Source of the DNA: Serpula lacrymans var. lacrymans S7.9
Taxonomy: Eukaryota; Basidiomycota; Agaricomycetes; Boletales; Serpulaceae
Direction: 5' to 3'
NCBI RefSeq assembly: GCF_000218685.1
Contig: NW_006763299.1
Span: forward strand, 616,061-680,060
Length of the DNA: 64,000 bases
Shown here: positions 31,339 to 43,301 of the stretch, piece by piece
Layout of the letters: each line of letters starts with the position of its first letter
Numbering within the stretch: position 1 is the first letter of the stretch
Program-made: the position numbers and the translations under genes
The notes under the pieces: model-generated
What the model was told of the DNA's origin: nothing
Seen by the model: the letters and a program-made list of their open reading frames with translations, nothing else
Databases searched by the model: none

Positions 31339-33330
31339 ATGCCAGGTGGTCCAGCTGCTACAGGTGCGGGTATCGGTGCAAATGCACCAAAGAACGCCTT
31401 CGCTGGCATTCTTATGGTATGTCTTCTCTTCCCTTCCCCTTCTCCCTCTCTGATCCTCTTTCTAGACGTAAGATCGCATCTATATCTTTACTGCTCTTGT
31501 TCACCTTTTATTCCTTTTCTCAGCGCCTTTGCCGCCTTTGGTGGTGTTCTCTACGGGTCTGTCTCTACTCTCCCCCATCCCTCACAACACTCATTTCATC
31601 CCTCTCAGTTATGACACAGGCACAATCAATGGCATCAAATCCATGTGTAACTGGCTCGAAACGTTCGGACATGAAGTTCCAGTCTCCACTCTCTACCCAT
31701 GTGGTTACACCATTACATCTTCCCAAGAATCTCTCGTCGTTTCTATACTCTCTGCCGGAACTTTCTTCGGTTAGTCTCACTTTTACCGTCATGCATCCAT
31801 TTCACTCATTTCATCTCAGGTGCTCTCCTTGGTGCACCCGCGGCCGATATCCTTGGTCGTAAATGGGGTATCATCTTCTCCGGTCTGGTTTTCTGTATCG
31901 GTGTTGCCATGCAAACCGCATCAACAGCCATGCCTCTGTTCGTCGTCGGTCGTGTCTTTGCCGGTCTCGGTGTCGGTCTCATCTCCGTTTTGATTCCCAT
32001 GTACCAATCTGAATGGTATGTTACTCTCGTAACGATGCCCTCCCATTTTGGATGCAGACTGACTTGTAAACAAAAACCAGTTCTCCCAAGTGGATCCGTG
32101 GTGCTGTTGTATCTGCCTATCAGTGGGCTATCACCATTGGTCTTCTCCTTGCATCTGTGGTCAACAATGCCACCCAGGCTCGTAACAACCACTCTTCGTA
32201 CCAAATTCCGATTGCAGTACAATTCATTTGGGCCATCGTTCTCATGTTCGGCATGTTCTTCCTTCCTGAGGTTAGTGGCTTGCCCTATCGATAAACCTGT
32301 GTCTCATCTTACCTCTTCTGCCTTAGTCTCCCCGTTGGTTGATCAAGAAGGGCCGCGACGCAGATGCTGCTATTTCTCTCAGTCGTCTCACGTCACTCGA
32401 TGTCAACAACAGTGAAGTTGAACTTGAGCTCGACGATATTCGTGCCAACTTGAAATCCGAGGAAGAGTTCGGCAAGACGGGCTACATCGACTGCTTCCGC
32501 GGTGGTCCCACCCAGATCGGTTTGCGTACCCTCACTGGTATTTTCCTTCAAGCGTGGCAGCAGCTCACTGGTATCAACTTCATTTTCTACTTCGGTACCC
32601 AGTTCTTCCAGGGCGCTGGCATTGGAAATGCTTTCCTTGTCAGTGTCGCTACCAACATCGTTAACGTTTTCATGACTCTCCCTGGTATGTGGGGTGTCGA
32701 GCGTTTCGGTCGTCGTCGTTTGTTGATTATCGGTGCCATTGGTATGACCGTCTGCGAGTTCATCATTGCCATCGTCGGTGTTACTGTCCCCACAGCTAAC
32801 AAGTCTGGTCAAAACGTTCTTGTCGCGTTCGTGTGTATCTACATCGCCTTCTATGCCGCTACGTGGGGTCCTATCCCTTGGGTTGTCACCGGCGAGATTT
32901 TCCCTCTCGCTGTCCGTGCCAAGGCTATGTCGCTCTCCGTCGCATCCAACTGGCTGTGGAACTTTGCCATTGCTTACGCCACACCATACCTCGTGAACCC
33001 TGGCGCCGGGAATGCCAACCTTGGAGTGAAGGTGTTCTTCATTTGGGGTTCGACGTGCTTCTGTTGCATCGTCTTCTCTTACTTCTGCATTCCTGAGGTG
33101 AGCTCTCAGCTGAGATACAGTTTTTACTTTTCTACGTTATCTAACGAGTTACCGAATTCTCTTTTCAGACCAAGGGTCTTTCTTTGGAGCAAGTCGATAT
33201 CATGTACCAGCACTCTTCGCCCATCAAGTCCGTCCAGTACCGCAAGCAGCTCATTGCTGCCGACGTGCATGCCTCGGACCCAACATCGATTGAGAAGGCT
33301 GATGAGCAATCCACTGATGAAAAGGCGTAA
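31339..33330 (+). CDS. MFS hexose transporter (sugar porter family)
   Basis: Twelve-helix plasma-membrane sugar transporter. Signature parts: YDTGTINGI at the end of helix 1, DILGRKWG between helices 2 and 3, the VGRVFAGLGVGLISVLIPMY helix, PESPRW across an intron, the sugar-binding QQLTGINFIFYFG, FGRRRL, and PETKGLSLEQVD at the end. Exons: 31339-31416, 31466-31467, 31524-31556, 31609-31769, 31820-32015, 32081-32270, 32327-33097 and 33169-33330. The frame between the first exon and AFAAFGGVLYG is kept only if a 2-base exon (AC) at 31466-31467 is included, giving M-T-A-F. Codon use is biased to C-ending codons, suggesting high expression. Substrate is most likely glucose or another hexose; specificity cannot be read from sequence. 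Confidence 0.93.
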
Positions 33331-35744
33331 ATAGTAACCGCACTCGTAAGGCGCATACGGTCAGGGTTAAGCCCTGCCATTTTAGTAGCAGTATTTCACT
33401 CACTAAATAGTGAATTTGTGATTTTTACGGGTACGATGTGATATACACGACCTCTTAATTGATAATACGATTTTTTTTGGCTTCCCTGCATTGCGTTTGG
33501 ATTGACTGCTGCACGCATATGTTTTTCCAACCCATCAACAGGAAATAGAAAAAGGTCCGAGTCGGTGTCTTATAAAATAGCCTGTGAATGATGGTCGTAT
33601 TCTTGTGAACGCGCAGCAACCCCTAACATATCAACTGGGCAAGGGCTTGGCGAATCAAGCCCGCGAAATACAAACAAGAAGCGAAGTCACTGGCATGTGG
33701 TTCGCATCCTTATCCCACCCCACATTAAGCAATACAGATATGCCTACCCCGTTCTCTCTGAAGATGGGAAGATGCGGCGGCTTGATTTATTTAAATTCGA
33801 ACCTTGATGTCGAGCTGGAGCCTTTCCTGGAAACTTGACTGAGCATCCCACGCGCGTTTTCTCTACACGGGATCAGCGCTCAGCAGACCTCAACGGATTC
33901 TATTCCGGCAGGGTGTTTAGACAGGCTTGGGAGTGTACTTGCTTCGGTGTATACACGGAAAGCATTGAATAGGAGTGGTTATTTTACTCGGTGGTCGAAC
34001 GTTAAGCTGTTGATTGAACCTTGTAATACTTGGTTTGCCGAGTCATCGTCCTGTTACTATATTACGGCATGCATAAACGCGAATTCATAAAGAAGACTCC
34101 ATTATGGCATCGTGATGGCCGCGTTGAACACATTGTAGCCTGCATTCATTCATTTCGGTGGATGTGCGGAGACGCTGGCTAGTTTCGATACCATGATTTG
34201 GGGAGAGCTGGTTGCATGTAGTAAGCTAGTGCCAGTAGGACACTGAATTGAGTTACGAACGTGAATAATTCGTCTGAATAGCTTGATAGGCGAAATGCCA
34301 TAGAATTGAGAACTAATACCCACTGCCATAAGCGTTGTCGAGATTTTGTCTGATGAGTCTGAATGGTCTGATAGATGAAGCACTTCGGATTTGATATCGT
34401 TGCCTGGTTTGGACTGTCCAAACGTTTTTGGGACCTTCTTTTTCATATGCATGTGTCAAAAGCACAGCGCCTCTTGTTGCTCAATGGAAGATCGAGATGG
34501 AAGAGCTATCAAGACCAGTCGGATTCGTTGTTCTGCGCACTGTCCGATTGGAAAGGACTGCGGTTGGCTGACGTTGAAGTTTGAAAATGGTGCTGGATCT
34601 TGCTTATCGCAAAGACTCGATGAGAGTGATGCACTATACCAAGGTAGTCATCGTCCTGGAGTGTTCGCTCGAGTTCTTAAAAACCTCACGTTAGCCACGT
34701 TCATACCTTAAGATGAAGATGTCCATATGGTTGCTCGGATGTGCAAAGGGGGTTAACACCTCTTTGAAGTATACGGAAACGCCAAATTCAGAAGTAGCTC
34801 TGATATTCGAAGGACATTGTCATTTTCTATCAGACGGTCTGTTGCGGACGTATCTTCGAATTCGACGGATATGCATGAGAGGCCTTACTAGGTGAAAGCA
34901 AGTGCATATAGAGCGATTTTGTTTCTGTGATGCGGGTGATCAGTATTTCGTGTTAATGATCGTGAAAGGAAGGTAAAAGCACATATACGCCACCGTTAAC
35001 GCGTGCACCGTGACTGAGCTGAGTGATTTGTACATCCATAAGCCAATTTAAGCATTTTCTCTTCGAGGAAGAAAAAGGAAGAAGAAACTGTCGTTTTACT
35101 ACCCTTGACAGCGTTGGATATGATATCTTCAAGTGACTGGGCTGGACCCGGAATTTTCTTTAGTTACCAGACCTGATCATGAGCAGATGAAGGATATACA
35201 GCTGAGACGACTTGGAGCGAAGCTATGAACACACAGGTTTTGTGAAATAACGAAGTCACGAATTTGTCACCTGCGTATTCGATCGATCGATCGTGGTAGT
35301 ACTCTCTAGCAGAGGCCACTGAGTCTACAGAAAGCCATAAAATATGATCACTAGCCCATGCTGGGCTTATTGTGATGTGCCCTAGATCTGACGTGTCGCC
35401 AAGTAAGAGTCGCTGGGAGTTACGATGGGGGATGAAGTTAAGAAACAGACTATCTCGTTGAATATGAGTGGATTGATTTTTGTAACTTGAGTCGCCTTCA
35501 GACTGGTGGAAAATTCAGTCGCATCACGAAACAAAGTCCTCGGATATGGAACAAAGAAAAATACACGCTAAAGGTACGCCATACATTCGCCATGATGAGA
35601 ATTATCGTACATACACAGAAGCACTGCCAAGCTATTTCATCCATGATCCATACAACCAGAAATTTGCTTTTCTTTTGAAACTAGCCACAAACCTCTTCAT
35701 TCCAAGACCAAACCTTTACCTTAATTACATGCTCGAGTCCATAC
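33331..35744. other. 2.4-kb intergenic region without a supported gene
   Basis: Lies between the plus-strand transporter and the minus-strand kinase, so it holds two 3' ends. Frames up to about 106 codons (34391-34711) show no domain. I see no RNA gene or repeat other than short AT-rich tracts. Confidence 0.4.
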
Positions 35745-38116
35745 TCACGCAACCAACGCTTCCAGGACGACTTTTACTCCCCAAGCACCAGGATCAGGTA
35801 CATGTTCCGCTTTGAGGCGCTCGCCTTCGACATATGCACTGCGTCCTGCCTTTGCTTCTACATCTCGCGTATGCTCTGCCGCGCTACCCGCCAATCGCAC
35901 TGCGCTGGCCGCTCCTTTCGGTAATGCTTCCACAAACGCAGCAAGTGGATCAACAAGTGTACGGGAGGGTGGGCGAGCGCGAGTGTAAGTATAGAGAGTC
36001 TGGAGAGACGACGAGAGTGCAGTGGAATAGACTTCAAGAGTTGCCAGAGGCGATTTAGAAATCTCAAGGTTGCGCGCAAGCGCAGAGAAAAAGATGCTAT
36101 GAAATGATAGGTCAGTCGAAGGTCATGGAAGAAATGAATCGCACGCACGAGTACAACGCCCCGCTCGTTCCTCCCATGGCTTCTTCCGCAACTCGGGCAA
36201 CAGTAATGGCACTGCCAACGACATCGTCCCCAGTAACAGTACCATTAGCCAGTTCCTTCAGGACAGCTGAGAAAAGACGGATGAGCCAATGATTTGATGA
36301 AGAAAGTGCCAATTATATGAACCTGAAGCCCCGGCCTTGAGGGTCAGTCCACAGTCACCATCACCGGCAATGCTATCCATTCTGGTGATGTCAGGCTCAG
36401 CAGTAATGAGTGCCTGGCAGGCTCTCTGGACTGCTGCGTTGAAGAGTCCTACATCTGGAGCTTTCAGGTGAGCTGTGCGGCCTGTTGTATCCGTAGGAGA
36501 AGCTTCAACAGTTTGAGAGGTAGTACGGGAAGGAGTAGATTTGGACGACCACTTCCAACCAGGTGCATTTGTATCATCATCCAACAGGGAAAGTATGAGG
36601 TCAGACGAAATATTTGTATGATCATGAGAACCTGGCAGGAGAAGCAGGGTGATCGAAAACCCGGGCATATTGAGGCTGGTCTGCAAATTATATGCGGTCA
36701 GAGTGATTGAACTTGAAAGTGATGAAAAAGTGAATCACCATAAAACTACCTGAAAGTACACGCTGAATCGAGATACCCTTTTCGTCGAGGGAGAGTCGCG
36801 CTGCACGCGTAATAGCACCGAGCTCCAGCTCACTAAGACCCCCTAGGTTATTAACGAGCAGAACGACACTGTCTTTGCCCTTTCCTTGGTATGGCAGGAA
36901 TGAACGCTCCGGATCGGTAGTTGAGATAATCATCTCAAGAAGACTTGGGACGAGTTCCTTCAAAGGAGGGACCGGTGAAACGCGTCTGTAGCCACTTTCG
37001 TTGTGAATTCCAAGGCCGATCTCAATTTCTTGAGCTCCAAGGTGGGTATCAGGCACTCCAGTCCCCGGTACCTGTCAGCTTCTTTCAGACGCCTCATACG
37101 AGGGGCACGACAGCGAATAGGAAAATGCGCACATGACAATGTTCCAAGCCTACGCCAATGGTCCCCAGTCGTGATGACACCCATTGAGCGACGTTGTAGA
37201 CTTCGTTAAGAGACCCTCCTCGGTGTGCAAGGGCTCCTGCGACCTTGTAAACTAGACATGTGCCAGCTAGCCCTCTATAGTTACACATTATATACTTGTT
37301 AAGATATTAATTGGATAAATTTTGTGACTGACCGTTGGCCGACGATACTGCCTTGCGTTTTGCCCACAGCAACGTCGTCGCCCACGATGACAAATTTTAC
37401 ATTGTCTGATTTTTCAGGGTGACTAGCAGCATAGTGTTCTTTAGCCAGCCCAAAGTTGAGGATGTCTCCTGTGTAATTCCTTGAAAATTCTCTCGGTTGG
37501 TGCGCCGAATTAAATGAGAGGTGGCTGTTACTTACTTTACGATGATGACGGTCCTTCAAGTAAAGGTGAGAATTAGCACCATATCCGTACAGAAAGAATA
37601 CTCACCCTTTGTCGTTGTCGACAAGGTCAATGCCACGTTTAACTTGATTGGAACTAGGAGAAGCGAAAACATTTCCGCAAACGGCAGCTAAAATGCCAGA
37701 TGGTCACGATATCTAAATACCCTGGAATGAATGGGATATACCAGTCAATATGCCTTCACCTGTTGGTTGAAAACGGTCAAATGATGCAAAAGACAAAAAG
37801 AATGACATTGTGACGTACCAACAAAGCCAGAGTGAGAAGGTTCGTGACCGGAACCTCCACCACAAAGAAGGGCAACCTTTGAACGATCGGGAAATGCAGC
37901 ATAGACCACTAAAAGGTTGTTAATCGTGATTAGCAATAGAAAGTAACACCTATTACCTTTATTTGTGGCATCAAGAGCCAAATGGGGGTTCACAGCGCAT
38001 AATCCTTCGAGTGACTCAACAACAAGAGATTCAGGTGAATTCAAGAAGTGTTTGCCTAGACACAGAGGTTAATTGGTTGTTTCCTTGCCCAAATGCTACA
38101 TACTTTGCACAACCAT
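35745..38116 (-). CDS. DAK1: Dihydroxyacetone kinase (glycerone kinase)
   Basis: Cytosolic ATP-dependent kinase that phosphorylates dihydroxyacetone to its phosphate. In fungi it serves glycerol use and DHA detoxification. The N-terminal DhaK domain has SPESLVVESLEGL, the LCGGGSGHEPSHSGFVG loop, TVIIVKNYTGDILNFGLA, VGDDVAVGK and GLEHCH, the histidine region used for covalent substrate binding. The C-terminal DhaL (ATP-binding) domain has MDSIAGDGDCGLTLKAGA, whose Asp residues bind Mg, and GTSGALYSIFFSA. The start ATG is at 38114-38116; its first exon is only 13 bases (M-V-V-Q plus one base) and joins in frame to SKHFLNSPESL. Many small introns. Complete by length (about 590 aa). It is divergent from the ubiquitin protease gene across about 300 bp. 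Confidence 0.93.
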
Positions 38117-38417
38117 GGTGAGTGTGGGGAGGAAAGACACATGTGAAGTCGAAGATGTGTCCTGCTGAATAGAAATACGAGGCCATTCTTCTGTTCCAAG
38201 TTGTTTTCGGCGCGGGTGATGATCAAGTGACCTGTAACCCCTAGCGTCCGTCACACGACCCCCAAACCATCACGCACAAAGGCGTTGCGGCGTGACTTTG
38301 TCACAAAGAAATAAAGAAAAAAGCCACTGTGGCACACACGTATGCTTGTAATATTTTTATGAAATCTAGCCGGCCTGTGGTTTTCATTTTTTACTTCCTT
38401 TTCATTCTGTCCATGTC
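38117..38417. promoter_or_regulatory. Shared divergent promoter region, DAK1 / ubiquitin protease
   Basis: 301 bases between two divergent ATGs. It must hold both promoters. It contains C/T-rich and AT-rich stretches (TAATATTTTTATGAAATC near 38348-38365) but no clear binding site I can name. Confidence 0.5.
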
Positions 38418-41400
38418 ATGCATAGTCTTCCATCTCCAGCAGTATCACTTTCTCTAGCAGCCTCAAACGATACACAGACAAGTCGCAAAAGACAGCGCTC
38501 ACACTCTATGGAGTCCGATACTTCTTCCTCTTCCGTCAAACGATCTGCTTCTGAAGGTCCTGCAAGTGGCAATGGCCTCCCATCGCCCGAGAGCCCAGCC
38601 CTCTCCACTCCCGTAATATCTCACCAGGCTTCCGATATCGATGAATACATGGCAGAACAAGGTGAAAGCGACTCTTTCGATACAACCACTCCGAACCTCC
38701 CTGCTTCCTCTCAGACCCACAACTACGCCATGATCAATATGTCTCCTTTGGACAAAGTCGCCTTTATCAAGCAGCAGCGTGGGAGATCTATGGTTATTGG
38801 CGAGACTTGGTATCTCATAGCTCGGCCATGGTACAAAAGGTGGTCGATAGCTTGCGAGGGTATAATTGACAAGGATGGTAAGGTGGAAGAAAAGGATCTG
38901 GGTCCAGTCGACAATACGCCTCTACTCGACAAAGATGGAAATGTCGTGTCATCTCTACTCGAAGGAGTGGACGTCGAGTTCGTTCCTCAACATGCCTGGG
39001 ATGCACTTGTTACTTGGTTTGTAGAACATGTCGTGCCTATGGCTTAACAGTGTTTCACATCATCTAACAACAGGTACGGTGAACCAAGTCATTCGTTACC
39101 TCGCACAGTAATCGCGAGAGGGATTCTCCACGAACCCGTATTGGAGCTACGCCCCCCACGCCTCAAAGCTCTCCTACTGCAGGATACGCCATCTGAAAAG
39201 CCGATTGGCCCCCCGCATCCATACGTTACTATGTCTACTACTGGTTCGGTGAAGGAGCTCTCCACAGCTCTAGTCAAAGCCGTCTCAATTCGAACGAATG
39301 CTGCATATAGAATCTGGAAGGTCGAGCCGGGAGATTTTGATGGATTACAGTATCCCGCCGCGAAACTCGCCCAAGACGGAGCTGTGCTGCTAGATGATAA
39401 TGATCAATCACTCGAAGATGCTTGTATTGAGCCCGATGATCCATTTGTCATTGAATTTCAAGAGAATGGTAACTGGATCGTCGACGCATCTCGCATACCT
39501 AAGTCCAATGCATCTTCTTCACTGGCAAGTCCGAACGGGGTGCCGCCACCTTTGTTTAGCTCCGATGACGATTTCTTTAGCCGTCTAGGGAATAAGCTAC
39601 CTTCTGCACAAGCATCTCAGTCAACACCTAGTCCTGGAGCCTCGTCGTCTGTGAATGGGACCTCCATTAAGCCCGCTAAATCTCAATTCAATTCTGCAAA
39701 ATCAGCTCTGTCAGCTCCGTTTCAGTCTTTAAAGAGCAGTAAGAAAGCTGTTCAAGATCCAGGCACTCTTGGATTGGGAAACATGTGAGATCATTGTTCA
39801 TGATACTACGATTGTACTAACCTCTCCTTCAAGGGGGAACACATGCTTCATGAATTCAGCGCTTCAGTGTCTTGCGCATCTTGAGGAACTCACTGATTAC
39901 TTTATATGTAAGTTTTTCATTGGGAGTCTTACACTTTATCTGCTTGACTAACCTTGCGTTCGCAGCTGGTGTATATCAGGATGAGTTAAATCCCGATAAC
40001 CCACTCGGTATGCATGGAGCTATAGCTGAAGCTTTTGGTTCGCTCCTTCAGCGCATCTGGGCGACCAACTCGCCCTCTACTTCTTATTCTCCTCGCGAGT
40101 TCAAGCAGCAACTTCAACGTTTTGCACCTCAGTTCAGTGGATATCAACAGCACGATTCACAAGAGCTAGTTGCCTTTCTCCTTGATGGATTACATGAGGA
40201 TCTAAATCGTGTTCTCAAGAAGCCCTACGTCGAGAAACCAGACTGGGAAGGGGGTGGAGATCTTGAACTGGCTCAACTCGCTCAAAAATCATGGGAAGGA
40301 TATATGCAACGGAACGATAGTGTCATCGTGGATCTCTTTCAAGGACAATATCAAAGTACGTTGGTTTGTCCAGAATGCCAGAAGGTACGCGTATGAGTGG
40401 GACAAAGCTCATATTATCGAGTTTACGCAAGTGCACTATACTCATCACTATGTGATCGATCATTAGGTTTCCATTACTTTTGATCCGTTCATGTATCTTA
40501 CGCTACCTCTCCCTGTCCAAAAGAAGTGGAGACACACGGTATTTTATGTGCCTTGGGACATCTCGAAGCCACATGTCAGGGTGAGTAATGCCTTGAGGTC
40601 AAGGGTTGCATGCACTGACTAACATTAGGTACCTGTTGAAATTGGACGTGATGCATCTTTCAAAGAACTGCGTATTTTACTTGGCCGATGGATGGGTACG
40701 AAACCTGAGAATGTAAGCTGTGTGTTGTCCTCCCTTTGACCATAGCTGACGTAGCCTATAGTTATTAACATTGGAAATATTTAGCAACCGATTCTACAGA
40801 ATCTTGATGACAGCATTCTCTGCGGTGAAATGTCAGAACAACGATGTGATCGTTTGTTTCGAGCTTCGGTGCAATTCACGGCAAGGGCGTTCTTACAAGG
40901 CCCAAAATGACGATCCATTCATATTCCCTGTGATTTTGACCGACGTTCCACCCATACGGCCGGCGTACAACTACAACCGGGGCCCTACGATGTTTGGTTA
41001 TCCGTTTATCGTAGTTATTGATCAGGAACAAGCGAAAAGTTTGGACGCCATATATGAAGCTGTGGTTCTCAGGCTTCAAAGGTGGACCGTTAATGCCAGA
41101 GACCTGTTCAAATGGCAAGTTGGCTCTTCTGCTTCTACCGAGCACATACCTATACATATCACGAGTATCCCTCCCATCGACAATCTGACTGAGATCACAG
41201 AGAACGGAGAAATTTTAGCCGTTGAAGAGCCTGCCATTGAGGAAGGAGACATTACTGATCAGAAGAATATCGTAATTCAGGAAGGTGATTTGGCCATGGA
41301 TACGTCTGCAGACGACATTCCTCACATTGTGGGTCCTAAGAAGGACATATTCAACCTGCTTCTTCAAATCAACTACAAGGATTATGGAGCAGGTTTTGGT

Positions 41401-42865
41401 GCTTATGGATCTAGTAGCCAACGCAACGAATCCTGGGAGACCCGCATCGATAATGTCGAGGAAGGAACACCCCTATTGCGAGAGGGAGATGCCTTCTTTT
41501 GCGAATTCGACGAAAACATGAAGGCGTATTATTTTGGTGATGACCATTCTCGCTGGGAACATGCACGATGGGACCAGTGGGAAGAATTCACTCATCATGA
41601 ATATACCGATGCGAAGCAGGCTGCCGCGGACCAAAAGCTCAAAGGGATATCACTTAACGACTGCTTGGCTGAATTCACGAAAGAAGAACAACTTGGCGAG
41701 GATGATTTGTGGTATTGTCCTCAATGCAAGAAACATCAGCAGGCTACTAAGAAGTTTGACTTGTGGAAAGCGCCTGACATTCTGGTCGTCCACTTGAAAC
41801 GTTTCAGCAACAGCCGTGCCCTCAGAGACAAGATTGACACATTTGTCGATTTTCCCATCCAGGGGCTGCACTTGGAGCATATGATTGGCGAGCGGAAAAT
41901 TGCGACGAAATTAGCTGAGAGCGGTGTGGACACAAGAGAGTTAGGGTTGGACGATCTAGATGAGCCTCTCACGTACGACCTGTTTGCTGTTGACGAGCAT
42001 CTAGGAGGTCTTGGGGGAGGTCACTATCGAGCTTATGCTCTCAATCATATCACTGATAAGTGGTACCATTTTGATGATTCTTACGTGACACCAGCGCGCT
42101 CTACGGAAGCCGTGGTAAGTGTTGCTGTTTTTGAACCTGATGTTCCTAATTGCTGATATGGTTTGTCAACAGAATGCGAATGCATATCTCCTGTTCTACA
42201 GACGGCGTTCGAGTAAACCTCTGGGTGGGAAAAGCCATGAAAAGATACAACAAGCCACTGCTCAGAGTCCGAGTCCGAGTCCTGGTCTTGATTCGGTTTC
42301 TGTCCAGATGGACAATCGACTGCCCACTCCTCCCAGTGAATCTGGCCCTTCTAGCAAGGAGTCTCCGCTTAGACTGTCTAATTCAGGTTGGCTAACACCG
42401 CAATCAAAATCAAAATCATCTCCATCATCCTCACCTCCGCCCCTAGATGATATTGAGCCCCCAACGTTCGAAGAATCCGGATATGACGATATCTTACAAA
42501 CTAGCCTCGATCCTCTTTCGGTGGCCTCCCATCAATTTGACTTCCCTGACCCATCCTATAAGACCTCTCCGACGTCATCAAATGAAGCGGAACTAGATGA
42601 AGACGACGAAGACGACGACCACGACAGCGATCGTACTTCACCTCATACTACATATCGCGGACGCAGCCCATCGCTGTCAGACACCCCGCTTGATGAGAGT
42701 CGTGAAAGAACCAGCTCACCAGATTGGCGCGATGACGGAAGTGATGTGTTATCAACTTCTTCCCCTGGGTCTAACATGAATCCATTTTCTGATGAGAACG
42801 AGCAACAGTACATCGCGCAGACGGACAAAGACTCGGACGATATTCCTTCATCGGTTGAACCATAG
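38418..42865 (+). CDS. Ubiquitin carboxyl-terminal hydrolase with DUSP domain (Ubp12/USP15 type)
   Basis: Cysteine protease that removes ubiquitin from proteins. The N-terminus is Ser-rich and disordered with a basic KRQRSH motif. A DUSP domain follows ([29 protein letters not shown], then [18 protein letters not shown] across the intron 39017-39073), then a ubiquitin-like region. The catalytic core has the Cys box [19 protein letters not shown] after the intron 39785-39833, [20 protein letters not shown], a zinc-finger CPEC (about 40365) with CPQC (about 41715), and the His box [10 protein letters not shown] (about 42020). Catalytic Cys and His are present. The tail is long, Ser/Pro/Asp-rich and disordered. 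Stop TAG 42863-42865. Domain order matches yeast Ubp12 and animal USP4/11/15; I do not assign a symbol. Confidence 0.92.
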
Positions 42866-43301
42866 ATGTACAGTTTATAATCCCATCGCATATTTTCTGC
42901 TCTGTACCATTTCTTTGCTATCGTTATAAATACAAATACAAATTGGCAGGACACATCTGCCATTGCTATCGATATATGTTGTGCTACAGTATTGGCAGCC
43001 TCATCCCCATGCTTGTGCAGAAGTAGTTATACGGAAGTTTTGATAATTATAAGGGAAGCCGCTCCCGCGTGCTCCGAGTCCCAGACTGAGTGTCAAGTTG
43101 TCACTAACACTCATAACAATTTCTCTGTAGCCTTGAACTCCCACTCCTTTCACCAAATTCCGACTGTGGATGCCACGGTGCCGTCGCGGCGCCCAACAGG
43201 CTCATTGGTGGCCAGGCTTTCACTGGCAGCATTTCGCCTTGCACCACTCATAAAACCATTTGCCTGCAGACTTTGCGTATACAGTTCTCGTCTGCCGGAA
43301 C
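42866..43301. other. Intergenic region between the ubiquitin protease and CCZ1
   Basis: About 435 bases on the way between two plus-strand genes. It holds a terminator and a promoter. No gene is visible. Confidence 0.4.

Noticed and set aside
38418..39047. Separate 209-aa gene ending at 39047
   Set aside because: The frame runs into an intron (39017-39073); splicing at GTTTGT/CAG gives TWYGEPS, completing the DUSP domain of the ubiquitin protease.
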